DNA from: Streptomyces physcomitrii
Lineage (GTDB): Bacteria > Actinomycetota > Actinomycetes > Streptomycetales > Streptomycetaceae
NCBI RefSeq assembly: GCF_012273655.1
Contig: NZ_JAAWWP010000001.1
Span: 558,001 to 622,000, forward strand
Direction: 5' to 3'
DNA length: 64,000 bases
Shown here: piece by piece, positions 25,424 to 33,866 of the stretch
How positions within the stretch are numbered: the first letter of the stretch is position 1
Layout of the letters: each line of letters begins with the position of its first letter
Position numbers and translations under genes: made by a program
The notes under the pieces: model-generated
The model's input: the letters and a program-made list of their open reading frames with translations, nothing else
What the model was told of the DNA's origin: nothing
Databases searched by the model: none

Positions 25424-25975
25424 GGGTGCAGGTCCCTTCCGTGGTGCTGTCGCTGGGGCGCTCCGGGGCCCGGGCGGGCGCAGGCATGCCGGAGCGCCGC
25501 AGGGGCTCGGGGTGCGGGGGTGCGCGGGTGCGGGGCGCTCCGGCCGCCGGGACCGCCGCGGCGCTGAGCGCGTGCGGAGGTGCCGGGGCAGGAGCGGGCA
25601 GGCGTCGGTGCCGTCCGCGGTGGTGGGAGGTGGCAGGAAGTGCGGTGGCGCAGTCGGTTCTCGGGCTGGCACGGCGACATGCGTACCTTCTGTGAAGGCG
25701 CCGTCACGCTACCGATATCTGTCACGTATGGTCAAGTGATGCTCTGCGTCTGTCATATCTAGTCAGATCACTCGACCCTGGCCTATCGTGAGTCAAGGCT
25801 GTTGACTGAACTTACGGAGTTGCCAAGGGAGTTGGACCGCCCGGGGACGGGGCGCACCGGCGTGAGGCAGACGGGGGAAGGGGTCCGGAGGGTGACCAGG
25901 TTGGCGGCCGCGGCAGCCGCGGGGACCGGCAGGGGCCGTGCGCGGGCGCCGGGGAACTCCGCCGCCCGCCGGGGC
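25424..25975. other. Control region between the XRE regulator gene and the desaturase operon
   Basis: A 552-base gap. The desaturase-proximal 250 bases are GC-rich without signals. 25700-25810 is AT-richer and holds a sigma-70-like promoter and spaced TGAC repeats. A GC-rich stretch without a clear gene follows, up to the XRE stop. Confidence 0.55.
25706..25765 (-). promoter_or_regulatory. Desaturase operon promoter with two TGAC-N6-TGAC operators
   Basis: On the minus strand TTGACC (25730-25735) and TAGCGT (25706-25711) stand 18 bases apart, a good sigma-70-type promoter. Two direct-repeat units, TGACTAGATATGAC and TGACCATACGTGAC, lie 31 bp apart (three helical turns) over and upstream of the -35 element. 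They are candidate operators for the adjacent XRE-TPR regulator. Confidence 0.55.
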
Positions 25976-27229
25976 TCACGAGGTGGCGGGGTCCGTTTCG
26001 CCGAGCGCCGTCGCGAGCGACTTCCACGCCTCGGCGGCGAGGTCGAGACAGCCGGCCTCCTCCGCCTCGACGGCGACCCCGTGCATCAGGTGCCGCGCCA
26101 CGACGGGCTCCCCGAGGCGGGAGAGGTACTGCGCGCGCAGCAACCGGGTGCGCAGCAGGTCCTGGAAGGAGAGCAGGCCGGTCTCCTCCGCCTCCGCCGC
26201 GGCCCTGCGGGCCTCCTCGAAGCGCCCCTCGGCCCCGTGCAGCCGGGCGGTGAGGGCGAGCAGGGACGCCAGTTGCGCGGGCCCGCCGACCAGCCGCAGC
26301 GCCGTGGCGGCCTCGTCGATCCACTCCTGTACCCCGTCGCTGCGCCCGCAGCGCAGCCGCAGGGCCCCGGCCGCCATCCGCAGCCGCGCCCACTCCGCCA
26401 GGTCGTCGTGGCTGTCCAGGGTGGCGAGCGCCCGCTGCATGAGCTGGTCGCCCTCGTCCGCCCTGCCCTGCCGGACCCGGACCCCCGCGCAGGTCCAGTA
26501 GGCCTGGGCGGCCGTCTTCGCGGCGATGGCGTCGGTGAGGCCCAGCAGTCCGGGCACACGCTCCCCGGCCCTGGCGGTCGCCCCGGCCTCCGTCTCGGCG
26601 GCGATCAGCGCCATCAAGGCGCGCGCCCGCACCGGGGCGGGCGCCTGCCGGGCCGCCACCACGGCCTGCTCGCCTGCCTCCAGGGCGGCGTCGATGCGGC
26701 CGAGGGCGCGCTCGTCGCGGGAGAGCTGGGTGAGCACGGTCGCGTGCACCGAGTCCTCGTCCCAGTGCGCTATGACCGAGAGCAACTGCCGCAGCGTGCG
26801 CACGCGTTCGGGCAGCGCCCGCATCCGCCCGTACGCATCGGCGAGTGTCCACAGCAGGTGCCAGCGCCACACGGAGCCGTCCCCCTCGTGCGGGACGGCG
26901 TGGGGTTCCAGCATCTCGACGACGCGGTGGTGGTCACCTTCGCGCAGCGCGGTGGCGGCCTGGGCCAGCAGGCCGCAGATAGCCGCCTCGAAATCCTGGC
27001 GCTCCGCGTCCGCGGCGCCGTCGTCGCCGATCAGCTCCTCGACCGTGGTGCCCAGTCGGCTGGCCAGGTGGTGCAGGGCCTGGGCGGACGGCAGCCGGTT
27101 GCCTGCTTCGAGCCGTGAGACGTAGCTGGCGCTGACCTGACGGCCGGCCAGCTCCGTCTGCTTGACGCCCCTGTCCAGCCGCAACTGCTTCAACCGCCGC
27201 CCGAACTCGGGCTGCTTGACCGTCGCCAT
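25976..27229 (-). CDS. XRE-family regulator with TPR-like C-terminal domain
   Basis: A 417-residue regulator. The N-terminal helix-turn-helix (about 9-65; LRLDRGVKQTELAGRQVSASYVSRLEAGNR) is followed by about 340 residues of Ala/Leu-rich helices typical of TPR sensor domains. Such regulators often respond to peptides or small molecules and control the next operon. It lies upstream of the desaturase operon on the same strand. Similar TGAC repeats precede both. Start at 27229 (MATVKQPEFGRRL). Confidence 0.85.
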   Translation of the reverse strand: MATVKQPEFGRRLKQLRLDRGVKQTELAGRQVSASYVSRLEAGNRLPSAQALHHLASRLGTTVEELIGDDGAADAERQDFEAAICGLLAQAATALREGDHHRVVEMLEPHAVPHEGDGSVWRWHLLWTLADAYGRMRALPERVRTLRQLLSVIAHWDEDSVHATVLTQLSRDERALGRIDAALEAGEQAVVAARQAPAPVRARALMALIAAETEAGATARAGERVPGLLGLTDAIAAKTAAQAYWTCAGVRVRQGRADEGDQLMQRALATLDSHDDLAEWARLRMAAGALRLRCGRSDGVQEWIDEAATALRLVGGPAQLASLLALTARLHGAEGRFEEARRAAAEAEETGLLSFQDLLRTRLLRAQYLSRLGEPVVARHLMHGVAVEAEEAGCLDLAAEAWKSLATALGETDPATS

Positions 27230-27567
27230 CGCCAGCCCGCTTCCAGCCGAAGGATTTTCTGCGTGTCTCGTGCAAAGGGGTCCCTGTGTCCGCTTCCGGC
27301 CGCGCCGGACAGCCTCTCGTACCCAGTCCGGCCGGAGGACGGCAGGACCCGGCGGAGAGGGGGAGTCCGGGGGACGGAGAGACCGTCGGACCTGGAGTGG
27401 CCGTAAAGTACCGACCGGCCGGACGGAAATATCTTGACCATCTTATGACCCAGGGTGTCAACCAGCAATCATCCATGGGTACCGGGGTGGCCAACTCCTC
27501 GGCGGCGCCCGTCACGTGGAGCCGCTCTCGGCGTGAAATCGAGGCTTCGGGGCGCTCGGGGCGGCCC
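27230..27567 (-). promoter_or_regulatory. XRE regulator upstream region with candidate autoregulatory site
   Basis: A 338-base gap between the ArsR stop and the XRE start. At 27434-27450 (+ strand) TTGACCATCTTATGACC resembles the two TGAC repeat units before the desaturase gene, with one extra base of spacing. A minus-strand TTGACA (about 27456-27461) could be a -35 element, but no good -10 was found. Confidence 0.4.
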
Positions 27568-27993
27568 TCATCGTCCCGCCCGCCCCCCGGCCGGCTCCTC
27601 GGGCTCCTCGCTGAGGACCAGGTCGAGCAGGCCCGGGAAGCGCGCGTCGAACTCCTCGCGGCGCAGCCGGTTGAGGCGGCGGGAGCCGACGTCCCGCTGC
27701 TCGATGAGCCCCGCGTGCCGCAGTACCTCGAAGTGATGACTGCGCGTCGCCTTGCCCACGGGCAGGCCGAAGGTCCCGCAGGCCCGGTCCCAGTCCGGCG
27801 AGGCGGCCAGCACGCTGACGATGGTCCGGCGTACGGGGTCGGCGAGCGCCCGCAGGGCGTCGTGCAGGGCGACTTCGCGGGGGTGGTGGTGCGTCAGACT
27901 GCGGGCGCGCTGGGACGCGTGGGCGGCGCCGGATCCGGCGCCGCCCGCCGGTGGTGGGCTTGACTCGCTGTTCGGCGCGGGACGTACAGTCAT
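27568..27993 (-). CDS. ArsR-family winged-helix regulator
   Basis: A 141-residue repressor-type protein. The winged helix spans about residues 40-115 (LRALADPVRRTIVSVLA, then KATRSHHFEVLRHAGLIEQRDVGSRRLNRLRREEF). The cysteine pair of metal-sensing ArsR proteins is absent, with a single Cys in DWDRACGTF, so it probably senses a non-metal ligand. Start ATG at 27993 behind GGAGG. It is divergent from the MFS gene with an 80-base gap, so it likely controls that exporter. Confidence 0.85.
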   Translation of the reverse strand: MTVRPAPNSESSPPPAGGAGSGAAHASQRARSLTHHHPREVALHDALRALADPVRRTIVSVLAASPDWDRACGTFGLPVGKATRSHHFEVLRHAGLIEQRDVGSRRLNRLRREEFDARFPGLLDLVLSEEPEEPAGGRAGR

Positions 27994-28073
27994 GGTGATC
28001 GACCTCCGTCGAACACTTTAGACCGTGTGGCTTCGAGAGCGCGACCGTACGTCTGCGCGCGGATGGGCTGAGC

Positions 28074-29498
28074 GTGAGTGGTGAAGAGGTGGGCGCGCTG
28101 CGTCCCGCCGGGGCGAAGGCCCCCGATGCCCGAGCCGGTGCCCCGGCTGCCGGAGGACTCGCCCTGCTGGCCGTGTGCCTGGGCTTCTTCATGGTCCTGA
28201 TGGACACCAGCGCGCTGAACGTGGCGCTGCCCGAGATCAGAAGCGAGTTCGCGGGCACCCTGTCCCGCCTGGAGTGGACCGTCAACGGCTACACGATCCC
28301 GATGGCCGCCTCCCTGCTGAGCGGGGGCGCCATCGCCGACCGCTGGGGCGCCCGCCGGGTCTTCCAGTACGCGCTGCTCCTGTTCGTCCTGGCCTCCGCC
28401 GCCTGCGCGCTGAGCCCGGGCCTCGGCTGGCTCGTCGCGGCCCGGGTGGCCCAGGGTGTCGCGGCCGGAGGCCTGCTGCCCGCCTCGCTCGCGGTGATCG
28501 CCCACGGCTATCCGGACCCGGCCGCCCGGTCCAGGGCGCTGACCGTCTGGGGCGGCGTCAGCTCCCTCGCCCTGGTGCTCGGACCGGTGGTCGGCGGTGC
28601 CCTGACGGCCGCGGTGAGCTGGCGCGCGGTCTTCCTGATCAATGTGCCGATCGGACTGCTCGCGATGGCCCTCACCCAGTGGCGGGTGGCCCGCTCCCCG
28701 GTGCACCACCGGGCCTTCGACCCGGCCGGACAGGCCCTGGCGGTGGCGCTCTTCGCCTGCGGTGTGGGCGCCCTGATCGAAGGCGGCGAGAAGGGCTGGC
28801 GCTCGCCCGTGCCCTGGATCCTGCTCGCGGTCACCGGCGCCGCGCTGCTCGCCTTCGCCCTGGTGGAGCGCGCCGTGCGGCACCCCCTGCTGCCGCCGGC
28901 CCTGCTCGGGCGCACCCGCTTCACCGCGGGGCTCGTGATCGGCGCACTCTTCCAGTTCGGCGCCTACGGGGCGCAGTTCGCGCTCTCGCTGCACCTGCAG
29001 AACGCCTGGGGCCTCGGCGCCCTCGGGGCGGGGCTCGCCTTCGTCCCCTTCGCGAGCATGTGGACCTTCGCCTCCTTCGTCCTGGCCCGCGCGGTGAGCC
29101 GTACCGGCCCCAGGCCGCTCCTCGCCGGCGGGGCGCTGGCGGCCGCCGCGGGCGCCGCCGCCCTGCTCCCCCTCGGGAACTCGGCCTCCTGGGGGATCTT
29201 CACGGCCGGAAGCTGTCTGCTCGGCCTGGGCGCCGGGCTCATGGGCCCGAGCCTGCCGACCGTCGTCCTCGGCGAACTCCCCTCCCACCACTCGGGTCTC
29301 GCCTCCGGCGCGCTCAACGCCTTCCGGCAGGTGGGCGGCGCCCTCGGCATCGCCCTCTTCGGCCTGCTCCTGGAGGACGCGGGCCGCGCCACCGGCCTGC
29401 GGGCCTGCCTGGCGCTGGTCGCTCTGGGCTTCCTCGCCGCGGCCGGGACGGTCCTGCGCAGCGTGCGCCCGCGCCAGGCGGCGTCCGCCGGTACGTAG
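28074..29498 (+). CDS. MFS transporter, DHA2-type drug exporter
   Basis: A 474-residue major facilitator protein with about 14 membrane segments. Typical motifs are MDTSALNVALPEI in segment 1, TIPMAASLLSGGAIADRWGARRVF (motif A) and VLGPVVGGALTAAVSWRAVFLINVPIG (motif C). It is expected to export small hydrophobic compounds using the proton gradient. Start GTG at 28074 has only a weak ribosome site. Its divergent partner is an ArsR regulator. Confidence 0.85.
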   Translation: MSGEEVGALRPAGAKAPDARAGAPAAGGLALLAVCLGFFMVLMDTSALNVALPEIRSEFAGTLSRLEWTVNGYTIPMAASLLSGGAIADRWGARRVFQYALLLFVLASAACALSPGLGWLVAARVAQGVAAGGLLPASLAVIAHGYPDPAARSRALTVWGGVSSLALVLGPVVGGALTAAVSWRAVFLINVPIGLLAMALTQWRVARSPVHHRAFDPAGQALAVALFACGVGALIEGGEKGWRSPVPWILLAVTGAALLAFALVERAVRHPLLPPALLGRTRFTAGLVIGALFQFGAYGAQFALSLHLQNAWGLGALGAGLAFVPFASMWTFASFVLARAVSRTGPRPLLAGGALAAAAGAAALLPLGNSASWGIFTAGSCLLGLGAGLMGPSLPTVVLGELPSHHSGLASGALNAFRQVGGALGIALFGLLLEDAGRATGLRACLALVALGFLAAAGTVLRSVRPRQAASAGT

Positions 29499-29578
29499 CG
29501 GTCCGCCGGCCAGGGGTCGGTGTGCGGTCGACCGGGCCCCGCCGCACGGGGGTTCGGGGCGGGCCGCCCGGCCGCGGC

Positions 29579-30118
29579 TCAGCCGGCCCGGCCGGTCCCG
29601 TCCACGGTGATCGGGGTGAGCAGCCGATGCGGCCCGCCGAGCGCGCGGGAGACCGGGTCCTCCCGGGGCTGGTCCGGGGTGCCGGGGCGCATCATCACGT
29701 CCTCGGGCGGGACGGGCCGCAGGCACTGCGGGCAGCTTCCGTGGCGGTCGAGCCGGGTGCCGCAGTCCGCGTGGCTGAACAGGGTCCGCGCGCCCCGCTC
29801 GGAGACGTGCCGCTCGCCCCACTGCGCGAGCCCGTACAGCGGCAGCCACAGCTCCCGGCCGGTCTCGGTCAGGACGTAGCCGTAGCGGGTGGGGCTGGAC
29901 TGGTAGGTCTCCTTGCGCAGGACTCCGGCGGCGACCAGCGAGCGCAGCCGGGAGGTCAGCACGGCGCGGGGGATGTCGAGGTGGGCCAGGAAGTCGTTGA
30001 ACCGGCGCACGCCGTAGAAGGCGTCGCGGACGATGAGCAGGCTCCACCGCTCCCCGACCACTTCCAGGGCGCGCGCGAGCGAACAGTCCTGCTGTGCGTA
30101 GTCGGTTCCCAGCGCCAT
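29579..30118 (-). CDS. HxlR-family winged-helix regulator
   Basis: A 179-residue regulator. The HxlR domain spans about residues 8-105 (CSLARALEVVGERWSLLIVRDAF, then LTSRLRSLVAAGVLRK and YVLTETGRELWLPLYGLAQWGERH). The C-terminal extension has a small zinc-ribbon-like CGTRLDRHGSCPQCLR. Start ATG at 30118 behind AAGGTGG; an upstream in-frame GTG-like start is less likely. It is divergent from the next MFS gene with 83 bases between. Confidence 0.85.
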   Translation of the reverse strand: MALGTDYAQQDCSLARALEVVGERWSLLIVRDAFYGVRRFNDFLAHLDIPRAVLTSRLRSLVAAGVLRKETYQSSPTRYGYVLTETGRELWLPLYGLAQWGERHVSERGARTLFSHADCGTRLDRHGSCPQCLRPVPPEDVMMRPGTPDQPREDPVSRALGGPHRLLTPITVDGTGRAG

Positions 30119-30201
30119 GGCGCCCACCTTAGCAACGAGTGCGGTCACCAGATCCATGTGCTAACCTCCCCGGGTTCATTGAAGAGACCTAGGGGGAGTG
30201 C

Positions 30202-31659
30202 ATGTCCGGAGTCGCCGCGCCGCGGTCCTCGGAGCCGTCGGCGCGCAGCGCGCGTCTGACGCTGCTGACCGCCAGTTTCGGGACGCTGCTGGTACTCGTC
30301 GACTACACCTCGCCGCTGACCACGCTGACCCCCACCGCCGCCTCCCTGGGCGCCGGACTCACCGCGCAGACCTGGACCCTCACCGGCACCCTCCTCGGCC
30401 TGGCCGCGCTGCTGCTGACCATGGGGAGCGCGGCCGACGACTTCGGTCGCAAGCGCGTCTTCGGCGCGGGCGCCGTCCTGATGCTGTTGTCGACCGCGCT
30501 CTCCGCGGCCGCCCCCAACACGGGGATCTTCCTGACCGGCCGGGTCCTCCAGGGCTGCGCGGGCGCGGCCCTGCTCGCCCCGAGCCTCGGCCTGGTCGGC
30601 CACGCCTTCCCGACGGGCCCGGCCCGCATCCGGGCGACCGGCGTCTGGGGCGCCGCGGTCGGCCTCGGCATCGCCATCGGCCCGGTGTATGCGGCGCTGC
30701 TGGAGAAGGCCGCCGGGTGGCGCGCGGTCTACTGGGTCCTCGCCCTGCTGTCCGCCGTGGTCCTGCTCCTCACCGTCTTCGGTGTGGAGGAGTCGCGCAA
30801 CGAGCGCCCGCGCAAGCTCGACCCGCTCGGCGTGCTCACCCTGGGCGCGGGTGCCTCCTGCCTCATCGCGGGCCTCGCGGAGGGCCGTTACGGCTGGGGC
30901 CGCACGATGGTGGTCTCGCTCCTGGTGGCCGGGGTCCTGCTGCTGGCGGCCTTCGTCGTGGTCGAGTCCCGGATCCCCGAGCCGATGCTGGACCTCGCGC
31001 TGCTGCGCAGCCCCGGCTTCGTGGTCTCGTGCAGCGGGGCCCTCTTCACCGGCCTGTCCATCGTCGGCCTGATGAGCTACCTGCCCACCGTGCTGCAGAA
31101 GTCCCTCGGGCAGTCACCGCTGGCGGCCAGCGGCATCCTCGCGATCTGGTCCGGGCTCTCCTTCGTCGCCGCGCTCCAGGCCCGGCGGCTGGCGACCCGG
31201 GTCTCCGCCATCAGCCAGGTCGCGGCCTCCCTGCTGGTGTGCGGCATCGGCGAGGCGGCCCTCTACGGCATGCACGAGGGGGACTCCTGGGCGCGCCTGG
31301 TGCCCGGACTCGCGATCGCGGGCATCGGCAGCGGTGTGCTCAACGCCGCCCTGGCCCGCCTCGCGGTGGCCAGCGTGCCCGCACACCGCGGCTCGATGGG
31401 CTCGGGCGCCAACAACACCGCCCGCTACCTCGGTTCCTCGCTGGGCGTGGCCCTCACCGTGACCCTGGTGGCACAGGCCTCCTCCTCCGAGGGCCCGGCG
31501 GAGGCCACCGCCCTCGGGGCCAACGACGCGGTGCTCGCCGCCGCCGCCCTGTGCCTGGTCGGCGCGCTGATCAGCCTGTGGGGCCGGATCGCGGAGCGCC
31601 GCGCGGAGCGTGCCGCCGGGGAGGACGCCGGGCCCGCCGCGGTGAAGACGGCCGCCTGA
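30202..31659 (+). CDS. MFS transporter, DHA2-type (14 segments)
   Basis: A 485-residue exporter of the major facilitator family with about 14 hydrophobic segments. Motif A is GSAADDFGRKRVF, and GLGIAIGPVYAALLEKAAGWRAVYWV corresponds to motif C. SGLSFVAALQARRLATRVS marks the second half. Start ATG at 30202 directly after AGGGGGAG. It pairs with the divergent HxlR regulator. It ends before a strong hairpin. Confidence 0.85.
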   Translation: MSGVAAPRSSEPSARSARLTLLTASFGTLLVLVDYTSPLTTLTPTAASLGAGLTAQTWTLTGTLLGLAALLLTMGSAADDFGRKRVFGAGAVLMLLSTALSAAAPNTGIFLTGRVLQGCAGAALLAPSLGLVGHAFPTGPARIRATGVWGAAVGLGIAIGPVYAALLEKAAGWRAVYWVLALLSAVVLLLTVFGVEESRNERPRKLDPLGVLTLGAGASCLIAGLAEGRYGWGRTMVVSLLVAGVLLLAAFVVVESRIPEPMLDLALLRSPGFVVSCSGALFTGLSIVGLMSYLPTVLQKSLGQSPLAASGILAIWSGLSFVAALQARRLATRVSAISQVAASLLVCGIGEAALYGMHEGDSWARLVPGLAIAGIGSGVLNAALARLAVASVPAHRGSMGSGANNTARYLGSSLGVALTVTLVAQASSSEGPAEATALGANDAVLAAAALCLVGALISLWGRIAERRAERAAGEDAGPAAVKTAA

Positions 31660-31684
31660 CTCCACCACCGCAGGCGCCCACTGT

Positions 31685-31729
31685 CGAAGGCACCGCACCA
31701 CCGGCGACCCCGGAGGCGCGGTGCCTTCG
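31685..31729 (+). terminator. Terminator after the MFS gene
   Basis: A perfect 12-bp inverted repeat (31685-31696 with 31718-31729) and a 21-base loop, 25 bases after the MFS stop codon. Confidence 0.75.
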
Positions 31730-31839
31730 GCCATGGGCGTCCCGGTCACTGTCCGCAGGCGGCTGCCACGCGGCGGTGACCATCGCCTAGGCTGCCAACG
31801 CGCGGACAGATACGGTCGGTTGGGCGGAAGGACGGCGGC

Positions 31840-32454
31840 ATGGGTGTGGCGATCCGGCGGGCACGGGAAGCCGACAGGGAGGCCGTCACCCGCCTCCTCG
31901 ACGAGGCCTTCCGGGACGACCCGGTGAGCAGCTGGGTCTTCCCCGGCCGGGAGGCACGGCTCGTCAAGCACCCCTTGCTCATGGGCGCCTTCCTGGACGT
32001 CGCGCTGAGCGAGGGCTACGTCGACCTGGCCGAGGACGGCTCCGCCGCCGCGCTGTGGCTCTCGGTACCGGCGGGGGAGCCGGAGGAGCCGGACGACGGG
32101 CCCGCGCTGATGCGCCAGGCCGTGGACCCGGACAACGAACGCGTCGAGGCGGTCGGCCGCCTCACGGCCGCCGCCCACCCGAGCGAGCGCCCGCACGAGT
32201 ACCTGATGCTCATCGCGGTCTCCCCGCAGCGCCAGGGCGAGGGACTCGGCACCGCCCTGATCCAGCAGGTCCTCGAACGCTGCGACCGCGAGGGACTGCC
32301 CGCCTATCTGGAGGCCAGCAGCGCCCGCAGCCGCGGACTCTACGAACGCCTCGGCTTCGCCTTCCGGGGCCGCACCGTCGATCTGCCCGAGGGCCCGCCC
32401 ATGTGGCCCATGTGGCGCGAGCCGCGCGGCGGCACGGCACCCCTGGAGTCGTAG
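31840..32454 (+). CDS. GNAT family N-acetyltransferase
   Basis: A 204-residue acetyltransferase. It begins MGVAIRRAREADREAVTRLL; the acetyl-CoA site is LIAVSPQRQGEGLGTALIQQVLERC, and YLEASSARSRGLYERLGFAFRG is the usual C-terminal block. Start ATG at 31840 behind GGAAGGA. Substrate unknown; similar proteins are often antibiotic- or metabolite-acetylating enzymes. It is a single gene on the plus strand. Confidence 0.85.
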   Translation: MGVAIRRAREADREAVTRLLDEAFRDDPVSSWVFPGREARLVKHPLLMGAFLDVALSEGYVDLAEDGSAAALWLSVPAGEPEEPDDGPALMRQAVDPDNERVEAVGRLTAAAHPSERPHEYLMLIAVSPQRQGEGLGTALIQQVLERCDREGLPAYLEASSARSRGLYERLGFAFRGRTVDLPEGPPMWPMWREPRGGTAPLES

Positions 32455-32529
32455 CGGGGTGAGATCCCGCTGGTGCCGCGGGGTCCGCTCCCCGATGCCG
32501 GGCAGCCGGGGCAGACCTATCCTGAGGGC

Positions 32530-32901
32530 ATGGTCGGCAGAGGGAGCAGTGCCGCCGGTGAGCCGCGGGAGCAGCGGGTCTGCCCCGCCTGCGGGGACCC
32601 GGTGGAGAGTGCCGTGCACCGCCGCAAGACCCTCGGCGCCTATGTGCCGGTCTGGGGACCGGGGCCCTGCCGCAACCCCGAGTGCCGCGCCTGTGCGGAT
32701 CCCGAGGCGCCCGCGGCGGAGCCCCCGGAGACGTACCACCGCCCGCATCGCACGCAGGCCCCGGAGCACCTCGGCCCCGCAGCCCACCGCCCGGGCTCCC
32801 GCGGCCCGAAGCCCCCTCCCGCGGAGGGTTCCGGCACCGCCGCCGCGGGAGGCGCCGAGGGGAGGCCGCGCGGCCAGGACCCGGAGGCCCCGGCACCTTG
32901 A
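32530..32901 (+). CDS. Small Cys-rich (zinc-ribbon-like) protein
   Basis: A 123-residue protein. The N-terminal third has two cysteine pairs, VCPACGDPVES and PCRNPECRAC, flanking HRRKTLGAYVPVWGPGP, which looks like a zinc ribbon. The rest is Pro/Gly/Ala-rich and probably disordered. Similar short proteins occur in other Streptomyces; no function is known. Start ATG at 32530, with an in-frame alternative at 32473. The ribosome site is weak. Confidence 0.6.
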   Translation: MVGRGSSAAGEPREQRVCPACGDPVESAVHRRKTLGAYVPVWGPGPCRNPECRACADPEAPAAEPPETYHRPHRTQAPEHLGPAAHRPGSRGPKPPPAEGSGTAAAGGAEGRPRGQDPEAPAP

Positions 32902-33133
32902 ACACCGGCCGTACGGCACCCGCCCCGCCTGCCCGCCGCGGGCGACCGGAGGCGGCATTCCGGCGGCGCGGAGGACGCGGCGCCCCTGGAACAGAGGACG
33001 CGGCACCCCCGGAATCCGGCCCGCCGGAAAATTCCGCGAGAAAGTCGCCGGGGGTTGTCGAGGAACCGGGACCGGCTCCGACGTCCCCTGTGAGAGCCGC
33101 CCGGAAGGGGCGGACCGGACGAAGGAGCGAATC

Positions 33134-33553
33134 ATGAAGTACCTGGTGATGGTCCGGGGCACGCAGGCGGACTACGAGGCCATGGCGGGCAAGGGTTCCG
33201 CCGCGAGCCCGGAGTGGAACGAAGAGCAGGTGCAGGAGATGTTCGCCTTCATGGGCCGGCTCAACGACGAGCTGGCCGAGTCCGGCGAACTCGTCGACGC
33301 CCAGGGCCTGACCGAGCCCGCCCGCGCCCGCACCGTGGGCAAGGACGAGAACGGCGAGCTGGTGGTGACCGACGGACCGTACGGCGAGACGAAGGAGGTG
33401 CTCGCCGGGTACTGGGTCCTGGACTGCGCGAGCTACGAGCGGGTGACCGAGATCGCGGCCCGGGTCCTCGACTGCCCGCAGCCGGAGGGCGCCCCCAACC
33501 CGCCGGTGCACATCAGGCCGATCGACTCCGGCCCCGGCGACAGTGCCGCCTGA
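33134..33553 (+). CDS. YciI-related DGPF-domain protein
   Basis: A 139-residue protein of the YCII/DGPF family: MKYLVMVRGTQADYEAM, then VVTDGPYGETKEVLAGYWVLDCASYE, and the HIRPID end. These proteins are regularly encoded beside ECF42 sigma factors. Start ATG at 33134 behind a clear AAGGAG. A probable two-gene unit with the following sigma factor gene. Biochemical role unknown. Confidence 0.88.
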   Translation: MKYLVMVRGTQADYEAMAGKGSAASPEWNEEQVQEMFAFMGRLNDELAESGELVDAQGLTEPARARTVGKDENGELVVTDGPYGETKEVLAGYWVLDCASYERVTEIAARVLDCPQPEGAPNPPVHIRPIDSGPGDSAA

Positions 33554-33607
33554 GCGGTACGCGAGGGATGCCGCGGCGCGGCAGGACGCCGCGGCACCCG
33601 CCGCCGT

Positions 33608-33802
33608 ACCGGGGAGTCCCGCACCTGGAACGCCCGCGCCCGCAACACCCGTACCGGGCAATCCCGCACTCGCTACGCCCGCACCGGAGGGCCCCGAGCC
33701 CGGAACGCCCGCACCGGAGGCTTCCGCACCCGGAAGACCGGCACTCGGAAGAACCGCGCCCGGAACGCCCGCGCCCGGGACCCCCGCCCCCGGAACTCCC
33801 GC
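33608..33802. repeat. 15-bp tandem repeat, 13 degenerate units
   Basis: Thirteen consecutive 15-base units with consensus near GCCCGGAACNCCCGC. Read in the sigma factor frame they give five-residue repeats of TPAPG type. Third codon positions here are about two-thirds G/C, well below the surrounding genes, so the tract may be non-coding. Two similar 22-bp units at 32971-32992 and 32994-33015 lie before the YciI gene. Confidence 0.85.
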
Positions 33803-33866
33803 CCCCGCCAAGGAAGCCGGCGCCGCCCGGCAGTCCGCCGCGCAGGCCGGGCCGGGGCGGCGGGCC

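Noticed and set aside
25580..25762. 60-codon plus-strand open frame upstream of the desaturase
   Set aside because: No ribosome site, no family likeness, and it overlaps the promoter and repeats for the desaturase operon.
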